Assembly: GCF_016859285.1 (NCBI RefSeq)
Contig: NC_053400.1
Coordinates: 22,649,001 to 22,713,000, forward strand
DNA: 64,000 bases
Reading direction: 5' to 3'
Origin: Xiphias gladius
Lineage: Eukaryota > Chordata > Actinopteri > Istiophoriformes > Xiphiidae
Part shown: positions 50,501 to 61,720 of the stretch, one piece after another
How positions within the stretch are numbered: the first letter of the stretch is position 1
How the letters are laid out: each line of letters opens with the position of its first letter
The notes under the pieces: model-generated
What the model saw: the letters and a program-made list of their open reading frames with translations, nothing else
Database searches by the model: none
What the model was told of the DNA's origin: nothing
Program-made: the position numbers and the translations under genes

Positions 50501-53419
50501 AACTTATTGGAAAAGCAACAATCTTTCCAAACACAAAAGAAGTGTTCATAAGCGAGAGCTAACTAATTCTAAAATTAACAGGAGAACAACATCTGAGTGC
50601 ATCACTCTCATTGATTTGTAGATCATGCCTCCAGCCAGAAAACACAGCTGAGGATCACGGGCCTCTCTGATGATGACCTAGAAACATCCATGACAATCTG
50701 TAATGTCTTACAATGCTTCGCCTTCGCTAGCAGCCAGTCAGCAAGGAGTCTTACTCTTATTTTGTAAGACCCCACTGCTTCCACCCTGGGATGCTTCAGG
50801 GACCTTTTCTGAGTACTATCTCCTTCTCTCTGTCAGAGATATACAATTTAAAAAAAATGTATGCATGCTATATTTCAATATATGTCTCAGATTTTTGCAT
50901 GTTGAGACATAAAACATCATAACATAACAACAAATCGAACAATCTGCTTTAACAGAACCAAAGCCCGTTTGGATTTTCATAGCATTTAAATTCTCAGTGA
51001 CCACTCCAGCGATCAAATTCGATTCAGTCTTATTATTTCCATGTTCATTTTACATTCCCCAAATGTTTAACCAGGACACGGACTAGATACATGATAAAAA
51101 TGTACACATCCTAACTGGGGGAAAGTGGGGTTACTATTGGATAGTATAACAAAATCAGTGATTTTAACTATAAAGCAGACCTCTAAAAAGGTGGCACATG
51201 GTTTTGAATGCCCAGCTACGTCCAGCAGATTAAAAAAACCTACAAGCTAAAAACGAGCTAAGAGCTAAATTTTCCAAATAAGCGCCTTGTGTTTATTATT
51301 AGTACACACATTGCTGAAGAGGTACTAAATTGAATGTTTCATTTCGATACCATCCACAACACAAGACACACATAGGTAGATACTGTCAACTATAACTTAC
51401 TTTTCTGCTCCATTTCTCTCATGTCCTCAGGAGGGATCTTGAGCTTGTCCACATGGTCACGCAGCACACTGGCCCACTTCTGTAGTGACTCCATAATGGT
51501 CCAGGGCCGAGACATATCCACAACAAACACAGCTAGACAGTCAGGTAGTGACTGAGCTGAAACAGCAAACTTAAGTAGGCCTTTGTGGTATACATCCCCA
51601 TCCAGGATCCACACATTACAGCGAGTAAGGTCTATAAAGGAAAAGCAAAATACTAGTTAAATATAAGCTACACAATTATTATTTTAAACTGCTGTTATTT
51701 TGTAAAGGCTACTGCTGTAAAGCAACCACAGAAAAGTGTACAGCAGACAAACTCACCATCTCTGTCCTCATCATGGACATTTAAGTACAGATACTCCAAT
51801 CCCCTTCCTTTCTTGCTGTGATCAGCTCCTTGAAGTTTGGCCATAAGTGTAGTTTTTCCTGATCCATCCTCACCTGCAAGATATTTTATTCATTAGCTAT
51901 GACATAATATAATATTATTAGTAGTAATACTAGTACTGATAAATACATACTATTAATGATATTTTTGATTAATAATGAACATGATGTACATGTGTAACAA
52001 TTAATCGTCACATATCTAGACTTTACAATCTTTCCATCGCAAATGCAATGATTACACTTTTGTTCTCATGACTGTTAAAGGCTACAATGACTCACACAAA
52101 TGTTCCTGGTCAAAAGCAGTTTTTCTCACATTTCTGTAAGGGTCAGTCAAATAAATATGATCCCACCAAAGACGACCTGTCTGTATATATGTGTTTATTA
52201 TGTCTTCTGTTCAAACGTGGCAGCTAAAAGTGTAGACTGTGTGAAAAATCAGAAAGGTTTCACTCTGAATTCATTAGCTTCACTTGGTGAGTTCAGTGTC
52301 GTTTTTTCTTTTCTGCAAACCCTCTACTGCCCTCAGGATTGACCACCACAAGTGCACTGTAAACACTGCAGAAGCATAGGCTTTCACTCATGTGGTTTTA
52401 AGTAATACTTACCAAATACCAGGATATTTTTTCCTGATGGCAGCTTTGAACTCGATCTAGTTGAAACTTCACTAAGTATTGAGGACCTACAAGAAATAAT
52501 AAGACATATATTGAGAAAAACGGGTAGACAAATGAGGTGTTGCCGTTGGACTGATAGTCAAGTGGCACATTGACAGCTCCCCATCTCAGAACATATTGTG
52601 GGTTGCTACCAACACTGTAACTGGTCAGCTAGCGTGACATAACAATTACTTCTAATAATTTGCAATAATATTCCAATTTCAGCTGTCCAAAAGATGTGTC
52701 CACGACAACAGGAAACAAAAAAAACAGGAAATGATAAGTCATCTCCACTAACCGGGACGTTAGAAATAAGTGGTCAAAGCTAGCTTAGGATCTGAATACA
52801 TGAAACCTGCCATGTTGAAGCCCTAATACAGTGCTATCTGGAATGTTAAGCGTTGACCAAAGCCAACATTACTTGTCTTCATACTTCGATTAGTCCGTCT
52901 TGGTATTAGCTTGTTAACATTTACGTTAATGTTCCTGTTAGCTTGTTGTGTCTGCATAAAGGAGCTAACTAGTATTTAGCTGTTGTCTTGACATGAAGTG
53001 TCAAAGCCCCTGATACCATGAATGGCTCTCTCAAACTTGACTCGTTAATTCAACAACACTCCTTGTGTTAGTAAAACTCGCTAATGGACAATCTTGGTTA
53101 ACTGCAATGTAGCTAAACAACAGTAGCCCCGTTAGCTGACGTTAGCAGAGCTGCTAACACAAGTAACGTTAGCACACAGACCGCCCAGCTTCAGTTAGTG
53201 CTAATGTTACTGCTAGCCGGGCTGGTGTTTGACTGGGACCGACCGGCAGTGACAAAGCAGAACCGTAGCGGTTGTGGTCTTCCATTAAAGGCCTCGGCAA
53301 TCATGAAGTCGTTTAAAGAATAGCAGAACTTGCCAAAGGTTTTGTCCTTCTTCCTCTTCGCTGTTATTCTCGCCTGCCCCGGCTGCGCCCGGGAGCTGTT
53401 TCTCCAGAACGGGAGCCAT
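41511..53419 (-). CDS. dync1li2: Cytoplasmic dynein 1 light intermediate chain 2
   Basis: Links the dynein motor to cargo adaptors. Coding exons in transcript order: 53419-53334, 52486-52413, 51873-51757, 51631-51401, 46920-46757, 45680-45587, 45381-45246, 44998-44887, 44713-44654, 44073-44029, 43881-43764, 42643-42515, 41623-41511. They sum to 1479 nt, 492 aa, the human length. Features: MAPVLEKQ start, acidic [10 protein letters not shown]-loop GEDGSGKTT (residues 54-62), CNVWILDGD (about 97-105), DMSRPW, TKCD guanine-type motif (223-226), [18 protein letters not shown], a Ser/Pro/Gly-rich linker, the adaptor-binding helix [15 protein letters not shown] (about 419-433) and the end TENEA. 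All phases agree. Twelve introns were traced; eleven are GT-AG. Intron 1 fits only a GC donor. The start is the only ATG in frame with the human-like N-terminus. Confidence 0.97.
43329..43343 (+). repeat. poly(G) tract in dync1li2 intron 11
   Basis: About 15 consecutive G on the plus strand, so poly(C) in the transcript. A likely length-variable site. Confidence 0.85.
45682..46756 (-). other. dync1li2: dync1li2 intron 5
   Basis: A 1.1-kb intron from donor GTAAAT to acceptor TTCTTCAG. It has a long poly(A) tract on the plus strand at about 46409-46432. No gene seen. Confidence 0.8.
46921..51400 (-). other. dync1li2: dync1li2 intron 4
   Basis: A 4.5-kb intron runs from donor GTAAGT to acceptor TTTCACTAG. 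The plus open frame at 47736-48233 (165 codons) has no recognisable domain and no conserved neighbours. AT-rich, with short homopolymers; nothing else supported. Confidence 0.85.
52770..53220. promoter_or_regulatory. Cluster of GTTAGC/GCTAAC motifs in dync1li2 intron 1
   Basis: At least ten TTAGC or GCTAA words occur within about 330 bp (52890-53220), including GTTAGCTGACGTTAGC and AAGTAACGTTAGCAC, directly downstream of the dync1li2 first exon. The motif is dense here and sparse elsewhere in the window, apart from a smaller group near 28095-28215. Function unknown. Confidence 0.45.
53332..53334 (-). other. dync1li2: GC splice donor of dync1li2 intron 1
   Basis: Exon 1 reads CAAAACCTTTG then GCAAGTTCTG. 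Exon 2 starts after CTTGTAG with G TCC TCA ATA. Only a break before GC restores the conserved LWSSILSEV. The nearby GT option (after CAA) would put a stop into frame. GCAAGT is the usual strong form of GC donors. Confidence 0.8.
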
Positions 53420-54256
53420 CTTCTCTTTCTACAACCACAAAGGCAAGGCCCTGCTGCTTTGGGCACCACTAGCGCCGCCTTCACTCAAGTAGCCAAGGGT
53501 ATGTTACATTCGTTGACCACTACGCCACGCCGGCACCCAGGGTGCACCTCTGCACATAGAACGTGTTATTACTGATTGCTCTAATAATTATTGCAGGTAA
53601 ATAATTGGTTTTGAACACAAAATGTTATACTAGTAGCTACATGTAGAAAACAAAAAAGAGGATTAGACGGAGGAAGACTATTTCTGTTGTTCAAATATGG
53701 GTTCGAACAACCCAGCAGTACTTCTGGCAACATGCCAATAAATGAAGTCATAGCAGTTTTTTTTTTTTTTCTTCCCTTCAACAGCTGATGCAGAACACTG
53801 TGTGAAATCAACAATAACCTTATGGCCAGAAGTCCAACATACTTCAGGGTTTAAACCAAAAGCATAAACAGCTTTCTGTCATGTGTGACTCAGTGTGGAT
53901 TTTACCTGAAATAAAACTTTGTTTTACCAGCTCAGCACTGGTCAACACTTAGCCCGCCCAAGTCTGGTCAGTGTAAGCCAATTCATTCATATCCCATTTC
54001 GAGCTTTCTTACAGCACATTTGTACTTCACTTCTTCTGCTTGTCTTCACCACATACAGGGAAAAACAAAGAAAGCGGGGTTAGAGCGGGTGTCATGGTTG
54101 CCCGGCGGTCTAATAAACACATACCTTAAAGGTATCCATAGATACAGTTGAACACACACGTCACTGATTCAAAAACTACTCTTTATGAAAGCATGTTGAT
54201 TTCTAAAGGACACTATTTGGGCCAAGAATGATTAGAAAAGCATCACAGGCACTATA
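53420..54256. promoter_or_regulatory. dync1li2: dync1li2 promoter side of the intergenic region
   Basis: Sequence upstream of the dync1li2 ATG. A moderately GC-rich stretch covers 53380-53560 and includes a possible minus-strand tRNA-like fragment at about 53495-53545 (GGCGTAGTGGTCAACG). The rest is AT-rich. Promoter location inferred. Confidence 0.45.
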
Positions 54257-54260
54257 CACA

Positions 54261-55416
54261 CTTTGGTTCTGTGTCCTTGGGAAACAATGAATCTGGTCAC
54301 AATATCAACAAACAGCCTTTTCTACTTTTTTTTTACATTTTTTAAATTTTTTTTATTTTATCTCACAGTGCCAATCCAATTTTAACCAGTGTTGAGCATC
54401 CCAGAAGAGGTTGTTGTGGGATGCCTATTTCGTGGCTTATCAACACTTATGGCCATGACATGAGAATAAATCTGGCAGCAAAAACACAGAGAGGGGAAAG
54501 GGGCTGGGTTATAGCTGCAGTGCTCTGCCAAATCTTGAGAAACACACAGTCTTCACACTAGTAAACCTCAAAGGGCAAGATTGTCCAGCAAACATATGGT
54601 CATTGTATGGCAAATAAAAAACTACAGCTTTAAGTTTCTCTGAAAATTTTTTGTTTTTGCTCCTTCAGCAATATCATTCCAGCCATCCCAACATTATGTC
54701 TGAAAGGAAGAATTTTTGGGACCCTTTTATTATTCATTATGCTTTTATTATTCAAGATGGTTTTTATATTCCAAATCGTTGAGGCAGGACTTCATTAAGA
54801 TGACTTAAACTACACAGCGTTACACAAAGTGAGTCACACTTTGGTTTTGTGTCCTTGGGAAACAATGAATCTGGTCACAATATCAACAAACAGCCTTTTC
54901 TACTTTTTTTTTACATTTTTTAAATTTTTTTTATTTTATCTCACAGTGCCAATCCAATTTTAACCAGTGTTGAGCATCCCAGAAGAGGTTGTTGTGGGAT
55001 GCCTATTTCGTGGCTTATCAACACTTATGGCCATGACATGACAATAAATCTGGCAGCAAAAACACAGAGAGGGGAAAGGGGCTGGGTTATAGCTGCAGTG
55101 CTCTGCCAAATCTTGAGAAACACACAGTCTTCACACTAGTCAACCTCAAAGGGCAAGATTGTCCAGCAAATATATGGTCATTCTATGGCAATTAAAAAAC
55201 TACAGCTTTAAGTTTCTCTGAAAAATTTTTGTTTTTGCTCCTTCAGCAATATCATTCCAGCCATCCCAACATTATGTCTGAAAGGAAGAATTTTTGGGAC
55301 CCTTTTATTATTCATTATGCTTTTATTATTCAAGATGGTTTTTATATTCCAAATCGTTGAGGCAGGACTGGATTAAGATGACTTAAATTACACAGCGTTA
55401 CACAAAGTGAGTCACA
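54261..55416. repeat. Direct tandem duplication, 2 x 578 bp
   Basis: Copy A is 54261-54838 and copy B is 54839-55416. The period is exactly 578 bp at both edges, and a third partial start (CTTTGGTTTTG) follows at 55417. By eye the copies differ at about ten positions (about 98% identity), for example GAGAATAAA versus GACAATAAA and AAACATATGG versus AAATATATGG. No coding potential is evident in the unit. Confidence 0.93.
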
Positions 55417-55429
55417 CTTTGGTTTTGTT

Positions 55430-58400
55430 GGAATAGGCAACGTATGTTCCAAACTCCACAATGTTAAAAACATGGATAGTGACATGGGAATTCATGCATT
55501 TGATACAATAACTAGCTTGCCAGTGAGTCACAGCGCAAGACAGTGGAATAAGCCTGTCTGTCTCTAGTATTGATAAAGAGTTCTAACATTAATGAAATTT
55601 AATCAGGAACACCCGCAATTTAGTTGAAAACCTTTGGATGTGATAAACTGAGTGCAAATAGAAACATTAACAGGAACAGAATATACTGTGAATATTTTTA
55701 ATGAGGTTCAGTCATTAAACAGTGACGTTGTGGATCAAACTGTTTATAACCATGTATGTTTTGTTTTTGAATTTTTGTTTTTGTTTTGTCACATGTATGA
55801 CTATCACCATTGTTGTAAGAAATGCCTCCAATAGATGGTGCTATTCATCCCTTCCTGAAAACCGAATGGGCAGAGATTTGTCGTCACCCATTTGATCTGA
55901 ACTTCTATTTGTGAAATCTGAAAGCAAACCTTTTACTTCACTGTAGTTGACATTTTATCTTATTTATGTGTTATGAATTTTAACAGATCAACTTATAGGA
56001 ATTTAATTCAGGAATACAAATTCGAAAAATAGGAAAATTTATAATATCCAAAACTGTTGTCTATAAAGGACGGTTGTGAAAATATTACAGTGATACCAGG
56101 AGGTAAGGAGGCCTTCTTTTTTCACTGCAGAGATTTTGGCACGTCATAGCAGGAAAACCACTGTTACTGCCTGCTTTCGATTTGGGTTTACTCGTTCCAG
56201 GGCCCTGGTATTATGCATGAATTATTGGGGCACTTGCATAGACGTTGAAAACTATTGTGTACCACAGATGTATGAAATATCATAAGAATGTGATTGTAAT
56301 AAAGTGGGGTGAACCTTATTTAACTATTAGGCCAAGGATTTTCAAGCTGGTTCTTTTTCACTTTACTTGTGCATTTGAGTTGGTGTGCAGGTATCACTCT
56401 CATTACACTATGATAACATTGCTGACATTTTCAGTTGGTGAGAAAGTATAGCATGCCTTTAACTGATTAAAGCACAACTTTGCTAGAGCACAACTATAAC
56501 ACACAACTTTCATTGTCATATTTTATTTCTGTGTGCCACACCCTAGCCTATATTGACTAGACCCTCTTTTATTATATCTTCCTTTTCAGGACAGACTTTG
56601 TTTCAGCTAGGCCATTTTACAAATTTTTTTGAGTTTTGTGGTTCTCGCTGTGGAATGCCCATTGGTTATTGGCAGTTAATTCTGAAATGAACACCACATA
56701 TCAAGCTTAAATTTATTTTGTATGAATTCTAATTATTGTCAGCACATTTCTGTATTGTTGAAATACATGAACTTGCCCGAGCTATACCCCTCCTCTCACT
56801 GGGAATTCCACACAGTCCCAGCAGTTTGACACGTTCCTGCAGACACTCACTCTGTTGCTGAGCTTTTGGCCCGTGGCGTGTCGTAGCACCCAACACCTGT
56901 TGATGTGTTTCTCCATCTCTTCAGCCATTGTGTCAGAGTCGCAGACAAATGAGCTTTGGACATTAACATGATAATTTGGTTGAGGAATTTTCCAAGGCCT
57001 CCCCATATGTCTGTGAGTCCCCTGTCTATGTAGAGCAGAGTGGTTGTCTGGGATGGTGGTTACACTCCTGGGAATGCATTCCAGAGCTTTTGCATCATGT
57101 GAAACTCAGCCTTTGCTGCCCCTTTGTCACTATTTAGCTGTGCTGCCAGCAAGGAAAACAAACAAGATAGATTTTATTTTCTTATTTTGTTTAATAGATA
57201 GCTGGGAAACAGAAATAGTAGACAGCAGATCTTTTTATAAAATTCAAGTCCTAGGTCTAACAAGACCAACTAAATAACATAAATGTATTTTCTTCAATAT
57301 TCCTATGTGTCACAATTCTTTTTTTTAGACATTCTTTTATACTCTTGTCTGGGTTTTGTTCCGTGGTGATATACACTGAAATAATCAGGAATATTTAATT
57401 TATTATCACCAGGAAGCTGTACACAGTTTTAATGGATATTTCACAAATAAGCAGTGTAGCTAGATATTTGCACAAACATTAAAATTGTGTTGTTGTTACA
57501 TCTACAGTGTTTAATGTGTGTCATTATTATCTTAATACCAAACAAGGTTTCTCCAGACAATGAGTTTGTGCTATCAGATCTTGCAACAGTAGAGGGTGCT
57601 GCGTCCTTAATAATACTGTCTGTCAAGAATTAATTCCATAAAACATGAGCGATAAATGTGTTCATTCAAAGATCCCTACATGGGAAAAAACACAAGAAGG
57701 GGAAAAGAAAAGAAAAGTCCCTCAAAACTACCAAAATCATTGGAATGTATCACATCCAGCAGAGTACATGTAATAAAAACTCTGTCTGAGTTTAAGCTCT
57801 GTTATGTTAAATGAAAAGATATAATAATATAAAATATCATAAATATATATATTTACAAAAATATATTTGTTACATGCACTGAGACACATTTGTTGCTTTA
57901 ATGCCAGCTGAGTGTATACGTATGCATATAGGCCTAAACCAGGACAAAATAACCCGTTTGGCTGCTTTTCAAGGCCATTTGAGATTAAATACCAGGTTGG
58001 TGGGTTTTGAGTGATGTAATCAGATCGTCAGTCCATTTGTTGTGCTATTTCTGATGTCTTCCTTCCAGTTTCACTGACAGAGACTGTAAGGAAAAAAACG
58101 GGTTTGTGTGAGCCGTCAGGGAAACACCCAATCTCACCCCTCTTTTCACAGACCCTACAAGTGGAAACCAGTGGCCTGCTACTGGAAAAGACATGATGCT
58201 TTTTGGGTACTAAGAAAATTATACCCTAGCAGTTTAAATGAGATTGCATGAGATGAATCATTGTACCATCCCTTCATATTTCTTGTACACTAATGTTCAT
58301 ATGGACGGAGAATGGTAAAATGTCCTCATAGTTATGCCCGGCCTTTATTTGATTAACATACACATATACATACATATACATATCTGATAGTCATCAACAT

Positions 58401-58840
58401 TTTTCAGATACCTCAACCTAGCAGTGTGTCAGTGCCATGTTGCTCGGGTCAAATTGTTGGAGGAGACAACGTGTTCACCTGAAAGGGTCAGCTGTTGAAT
58501 TTCATTAAGTCTCACATGGGCCAACCTTGTCCAATTTACACATGGAAGACAAATAGCAAAGAGGTGCAATGCATCGGAATCCTTGGCAATGGTCTTTATA
58601 TTCCCTAACAAGAACAGTAACCTTATATGAATTCGAAGCCAGGCATGGGACAGCATATAAATATTTCAGACAGCCTGTTCCGCCTGTTGTTTATAATATC
58701 ACATTAAAAGTGGTTTGTACTGACATGGTGCCTCCTATCCAGAATTTAGATTACGGGAATAATCTTGGGGATTTCCTATGCATTGCTTTTCCGGCAAAGC
58801 AAGAGCAGAGGAGAAGAGGTCATATTATGAAGTATCACTT
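55430..58840. other. Intergenic region between dync1li2 and basp1
   Basis: AT-rich DNA without a recognised gene on either strand, except a minus-strand open frame at 56782-57006 listed separately. Some short AT microsatellite (about 57842-57868). Confidence 0.7.
56851..57006 (-). other. Unassigned exon-like open frame
   Basis: The minus-strand frame starts at an ATG (57006) with MGRPWKIPQPNYHVNVQ and contains CDSDTMAEEMEKHINRCWV and RHATGQKLSN, then meets a good donor, CAGCAACAGA then GTGAGTGTCT, at 56850. The peptide has balanced composition and looks more protein-like than its surroundings, but I cannot name a family. It may be a relic exon, a transposon piece or chance. Confidence 0.2.
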
Positions 58841-59760
58841 CGTCCCCAGAAGCGTGCGACGGAGAAATGTGCGCCGGAGTGGGTGTGTGCGGGAGAGGAG
58901 GGGTTAAAAATTGGGAGGGTATAGATTGCAGACGGAGCAGTGGTGGGGTAGGCTGGATTGTGATAGCGACAGATGTCTAGAAAACTGCGAGGGGCACTCC
59001 TCAGCTACCACACAGTCCCAGGCTGCACCTCGGAGAGCAGGGGCGGAATCTGCAGCTGTCACTCCAAAGGTTTACCTCCATTATCACATCCAGCCGGAGC
59101 TTGGGGAAAAAAAAAAAAAAGTCCAACTGAGCACTCGCTAGAAAAACAGGTCAGTTACAGCCGAGCATTGTTTTATTTTGGTTTTTTTTTTTTTTAATGT
59201 GTGATTTTTCACTTGAAAAAAAATCGTAGGATCTATGTTCTGTTAGTGAAAAGAAAGGAAGAAAGAAAAGAGAGAGGTGAGCGAGTGAAAAAAAAAGAGA
59301 TGCCTTTAGGCTGCAGCTTTCCTATTGTTCTCTCTCTTTCCCTTTCTCCTATCATGCAAATGTGTACATTTCGAGGCTGGCATACGAAAGACGGGATTCT
59401 TTCTTCCCCCCCCTTGTCAGCGGTTGGATTTGATGGAGCCTAGTGCGTCTCCTCGGGTTTCGAAGCAGAGCAGGCGATTAAAAGGCATTCTGGCGTGAAG
59501 GGAGCGCAAAGCAAAGTTGCGAAGTTGCGGCTAGTTGTTCGGCAGCTATTAACGCCTTTCTTGTGGCGAATTTCGTTTTCCTTCCCCGTGCCCGAGCGAG
59601 TGCGACATTCTCAAATGCTCGCGAACAAAAAGGGCAGAGCAGCTGAGGGAGGGAGGGAGGGAGGGAGGCAGCGGTGGGTGGGTGGGCGGGCGGCTTGGTA
59701 TTGAAGTGGGGGATGGAGACCCCCTCTACAGCCTTTATCGCCGGTGTATGCTGTAATTAC
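58840..59760 (+). promoter_or_regulatory. basp1: basp1 promoter and presumed non-coding first exon
   Basis: A GC- and purine-rich block upstream of basp1. Vertebrate BASP1 has a non-coding first exon and one coding exon. A candidate donor, GAAAAACAG then GTCAGT, lies at about 59149. A plausible TATA-like ATTAAAAGG sits at about 59477. Which start is used cannot be read from sequence. Confidence 0.5.
59645..59693 (+). promoter_or_regulatory. G-quadruplex-prone G-tract array
   Basis: Four to five GGGA repeats are followed after a short gap by GGGTGGGTGGGCGGGCGG, giving two adjacent sets of at least four G-triplets with one-base loops on the plus strand. It lies just upstream of or within the basp1 5' region. 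Confidence 0.6.
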
Positions 59761-61712
59761 CTTGTGTGGGTAGCCCGTATTCTACTGTAGTACAGGCTGG
59801 CCGGCTCGGCCCGACCCATTACTTTGGCCCGTGAGTGGGCGAGCTGCCGGTGAGGGATCACCCTTCCTTTGTTACCGGCCAGCACATGCCGCCGTACCTT
59901 TCGCTCGTCTGCTCCATCTCTCTGACACGAGCATGGGGCTGTGGGTTGACTTTTGTTTCTTAGTCGAAAATTGGCTCGGCAAAGTGCCAGTGAGAATCCA
60001 CAACGATTAGATCTCAAAACGTGGGGGGTTTTGTCCTCCAACTGTAGGTTTAGCTTTGTCTGATTTGGAGGCCGGAGACATCAAGTGGGGTCTGGCGAAA
60101 AAAAAAAAAAGGGGGGGGGGTGCAAATAAGAAATCAACCACATAAAAAACTAAGTAGGCCTATGAATAATTAGAAGTACAGGCAAAAGCAAAGTTAGACT
60201 GCTGTTGCTGTAAAAGCAGACATAATGACTTATTTTTTATTTTTATTTCTATTTTTTACAAATGGACAGCTCATTAGACTGTAAATCGGTGTAATGGTTT
60301 TGCAGCCTATCCCAGGCTGGTGTGTGGCGCACCCTGTTCTTGATTGCTCCATTGCAGCACTATGGACAGTTCCCGGATTGTTCGTACCTGTACCTGCATG
60401 CTGCCCGGCAGGGTAACTATCCTCCTCGTGGAATTTTGGAAAAAAAACAAAAAACGAGCCATGTTGGGTAATATTTATAACTATTGTTGGAATAGCATCT
60501 GTCAAACCGAGATAGGCCAATCAAATGAGTAGTCTGAGGCATTTAAAATGCAGGCAATATAAACCTAAATCATCTGTGCAAAATCAAGGTGCTTAAGGCC
60601 TCTCTTTTGCTTAGTACATATTCAAACAGGTTGATTCGTTCTGGATCAGCTGAAACACAATCAGTAAGATAAAGACGAACTTCCAGTTCTCTATTCTGCC
60701 ACAGAAGGGAAGTTGCATTCTGTGGCAATCAATAGATCTTCCTCTACAGCTACACCAGTGTTGTGACATTAACAGAAAGAACTACATGTCTGTAGTACGT
60801 TTGCTCCATTGTTCGTTTGATTATTGTGGTATTACACTAATTTGCGGGCTATACAGAAGATTCAATTTTGTATTTTAACTGTTTTGTGTGAATGTGCGAA
60901 ACTTCGGGCTCTGGATTGTCTCTATGTGTCTTGTGAGACTCAATACACCAGATACCCTGTAGCTTGACACACTGAGATAGGAATAGTTGTTCGTCTACAT
61001 CATAGATGTTCAACTCAGAGTTGTGGGTTCCTTTGGCACCAAGCCTTTCCAGACATTCTTGAAAGGTTAGTGAGTCTGTAGGGTTTTCTGATCTCAGTAA
61101 GGTTCCCATGCATTTACATTTGTTTTCCAGCCAACTGGTGTTTGGCAGAGAGCAATTTCCTAATTAAGTTTCTCGTTCACTTCTAGACAATACATCTCTC
61201 TCCATTCTCCTCTCAAAAAAACAAAAAGACAAAAACTCTTACATTTGAAGGGTCAAGTCCAACCCATGCTGCATTTTAGACTTTGGAAAAAGATAGAAAC
61301 CTTTTAGATGAGACTGTATTGGGGATTTTTAGTACCTAAAAAAAAACAACAATCTGATTAAACATACACATGTGTAAATTAAAAGTATCAAATCCAAACA
61401 TAGTTGACATAGCAGTTCAGTGGTTAGGATGTTGCTGGGTTTGAACCCAGCCAGCTGGGGCCTTTTAGTGAGGATTTTAAATGTTTTCCTTGTGGGTTTT
61501 GTCCCACAGTCCAGCGACACACAGGTCAGGAATGAAAGGAATGAATGTGTTTGTCTGACTATGTCTTGAAAAGATATTGCATTTTTTTGATATTGCATTT
61601 TTTCTTGAACAATGTTTAAATATTTTTAAACATTGATGATTAATGAGACAGACCAAAATAAACAATATTTTATTTCTCATATTAAGTGACACCTTTACCC
61701 ACTTGTTCCTAG
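59761..61712 (+). other. basp1: basp1 5' intron region
   Basis: Sequence before the coding exon. The acceptor is TTGTTCCTAG at 61703-61712, followed by GAGACATC and the ATG. It contains a poly(A)/poly(G) block (about 60099-60120) and a tRNA-like repeat (61400-61540). No coding sequence is recognised. Confidence 0.6.
61400..61540 (+). repeat. tRNA-like (SINE-like) repeat fragment
   Basis: The words GCAGTTCAGTGGTTAGGATG, GGGTTTGAACCCAGCC, GGGGCCTTT and GTCCCACAGTCCAGCGACAC follow in order the landmarks of a common fish tRNA-like repeat (A box, B box, GGGCCTTTCTGTG, CCCACAGTCCAAAGACATGCAGGT). It is diverged and lies 180 bp before the basp1 coding exon. Confidence 0.6.
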
Positions 61713-61720
61713 GAGACATC

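Noticed and set aside
61643..61720. Upstream ATG extending the basp1 frame by 26 residues
   Set aside because: It lies before the acceptor TTCCTAG at 61712 and would block the N-terminal myristoylation signal MGGKLSKK.
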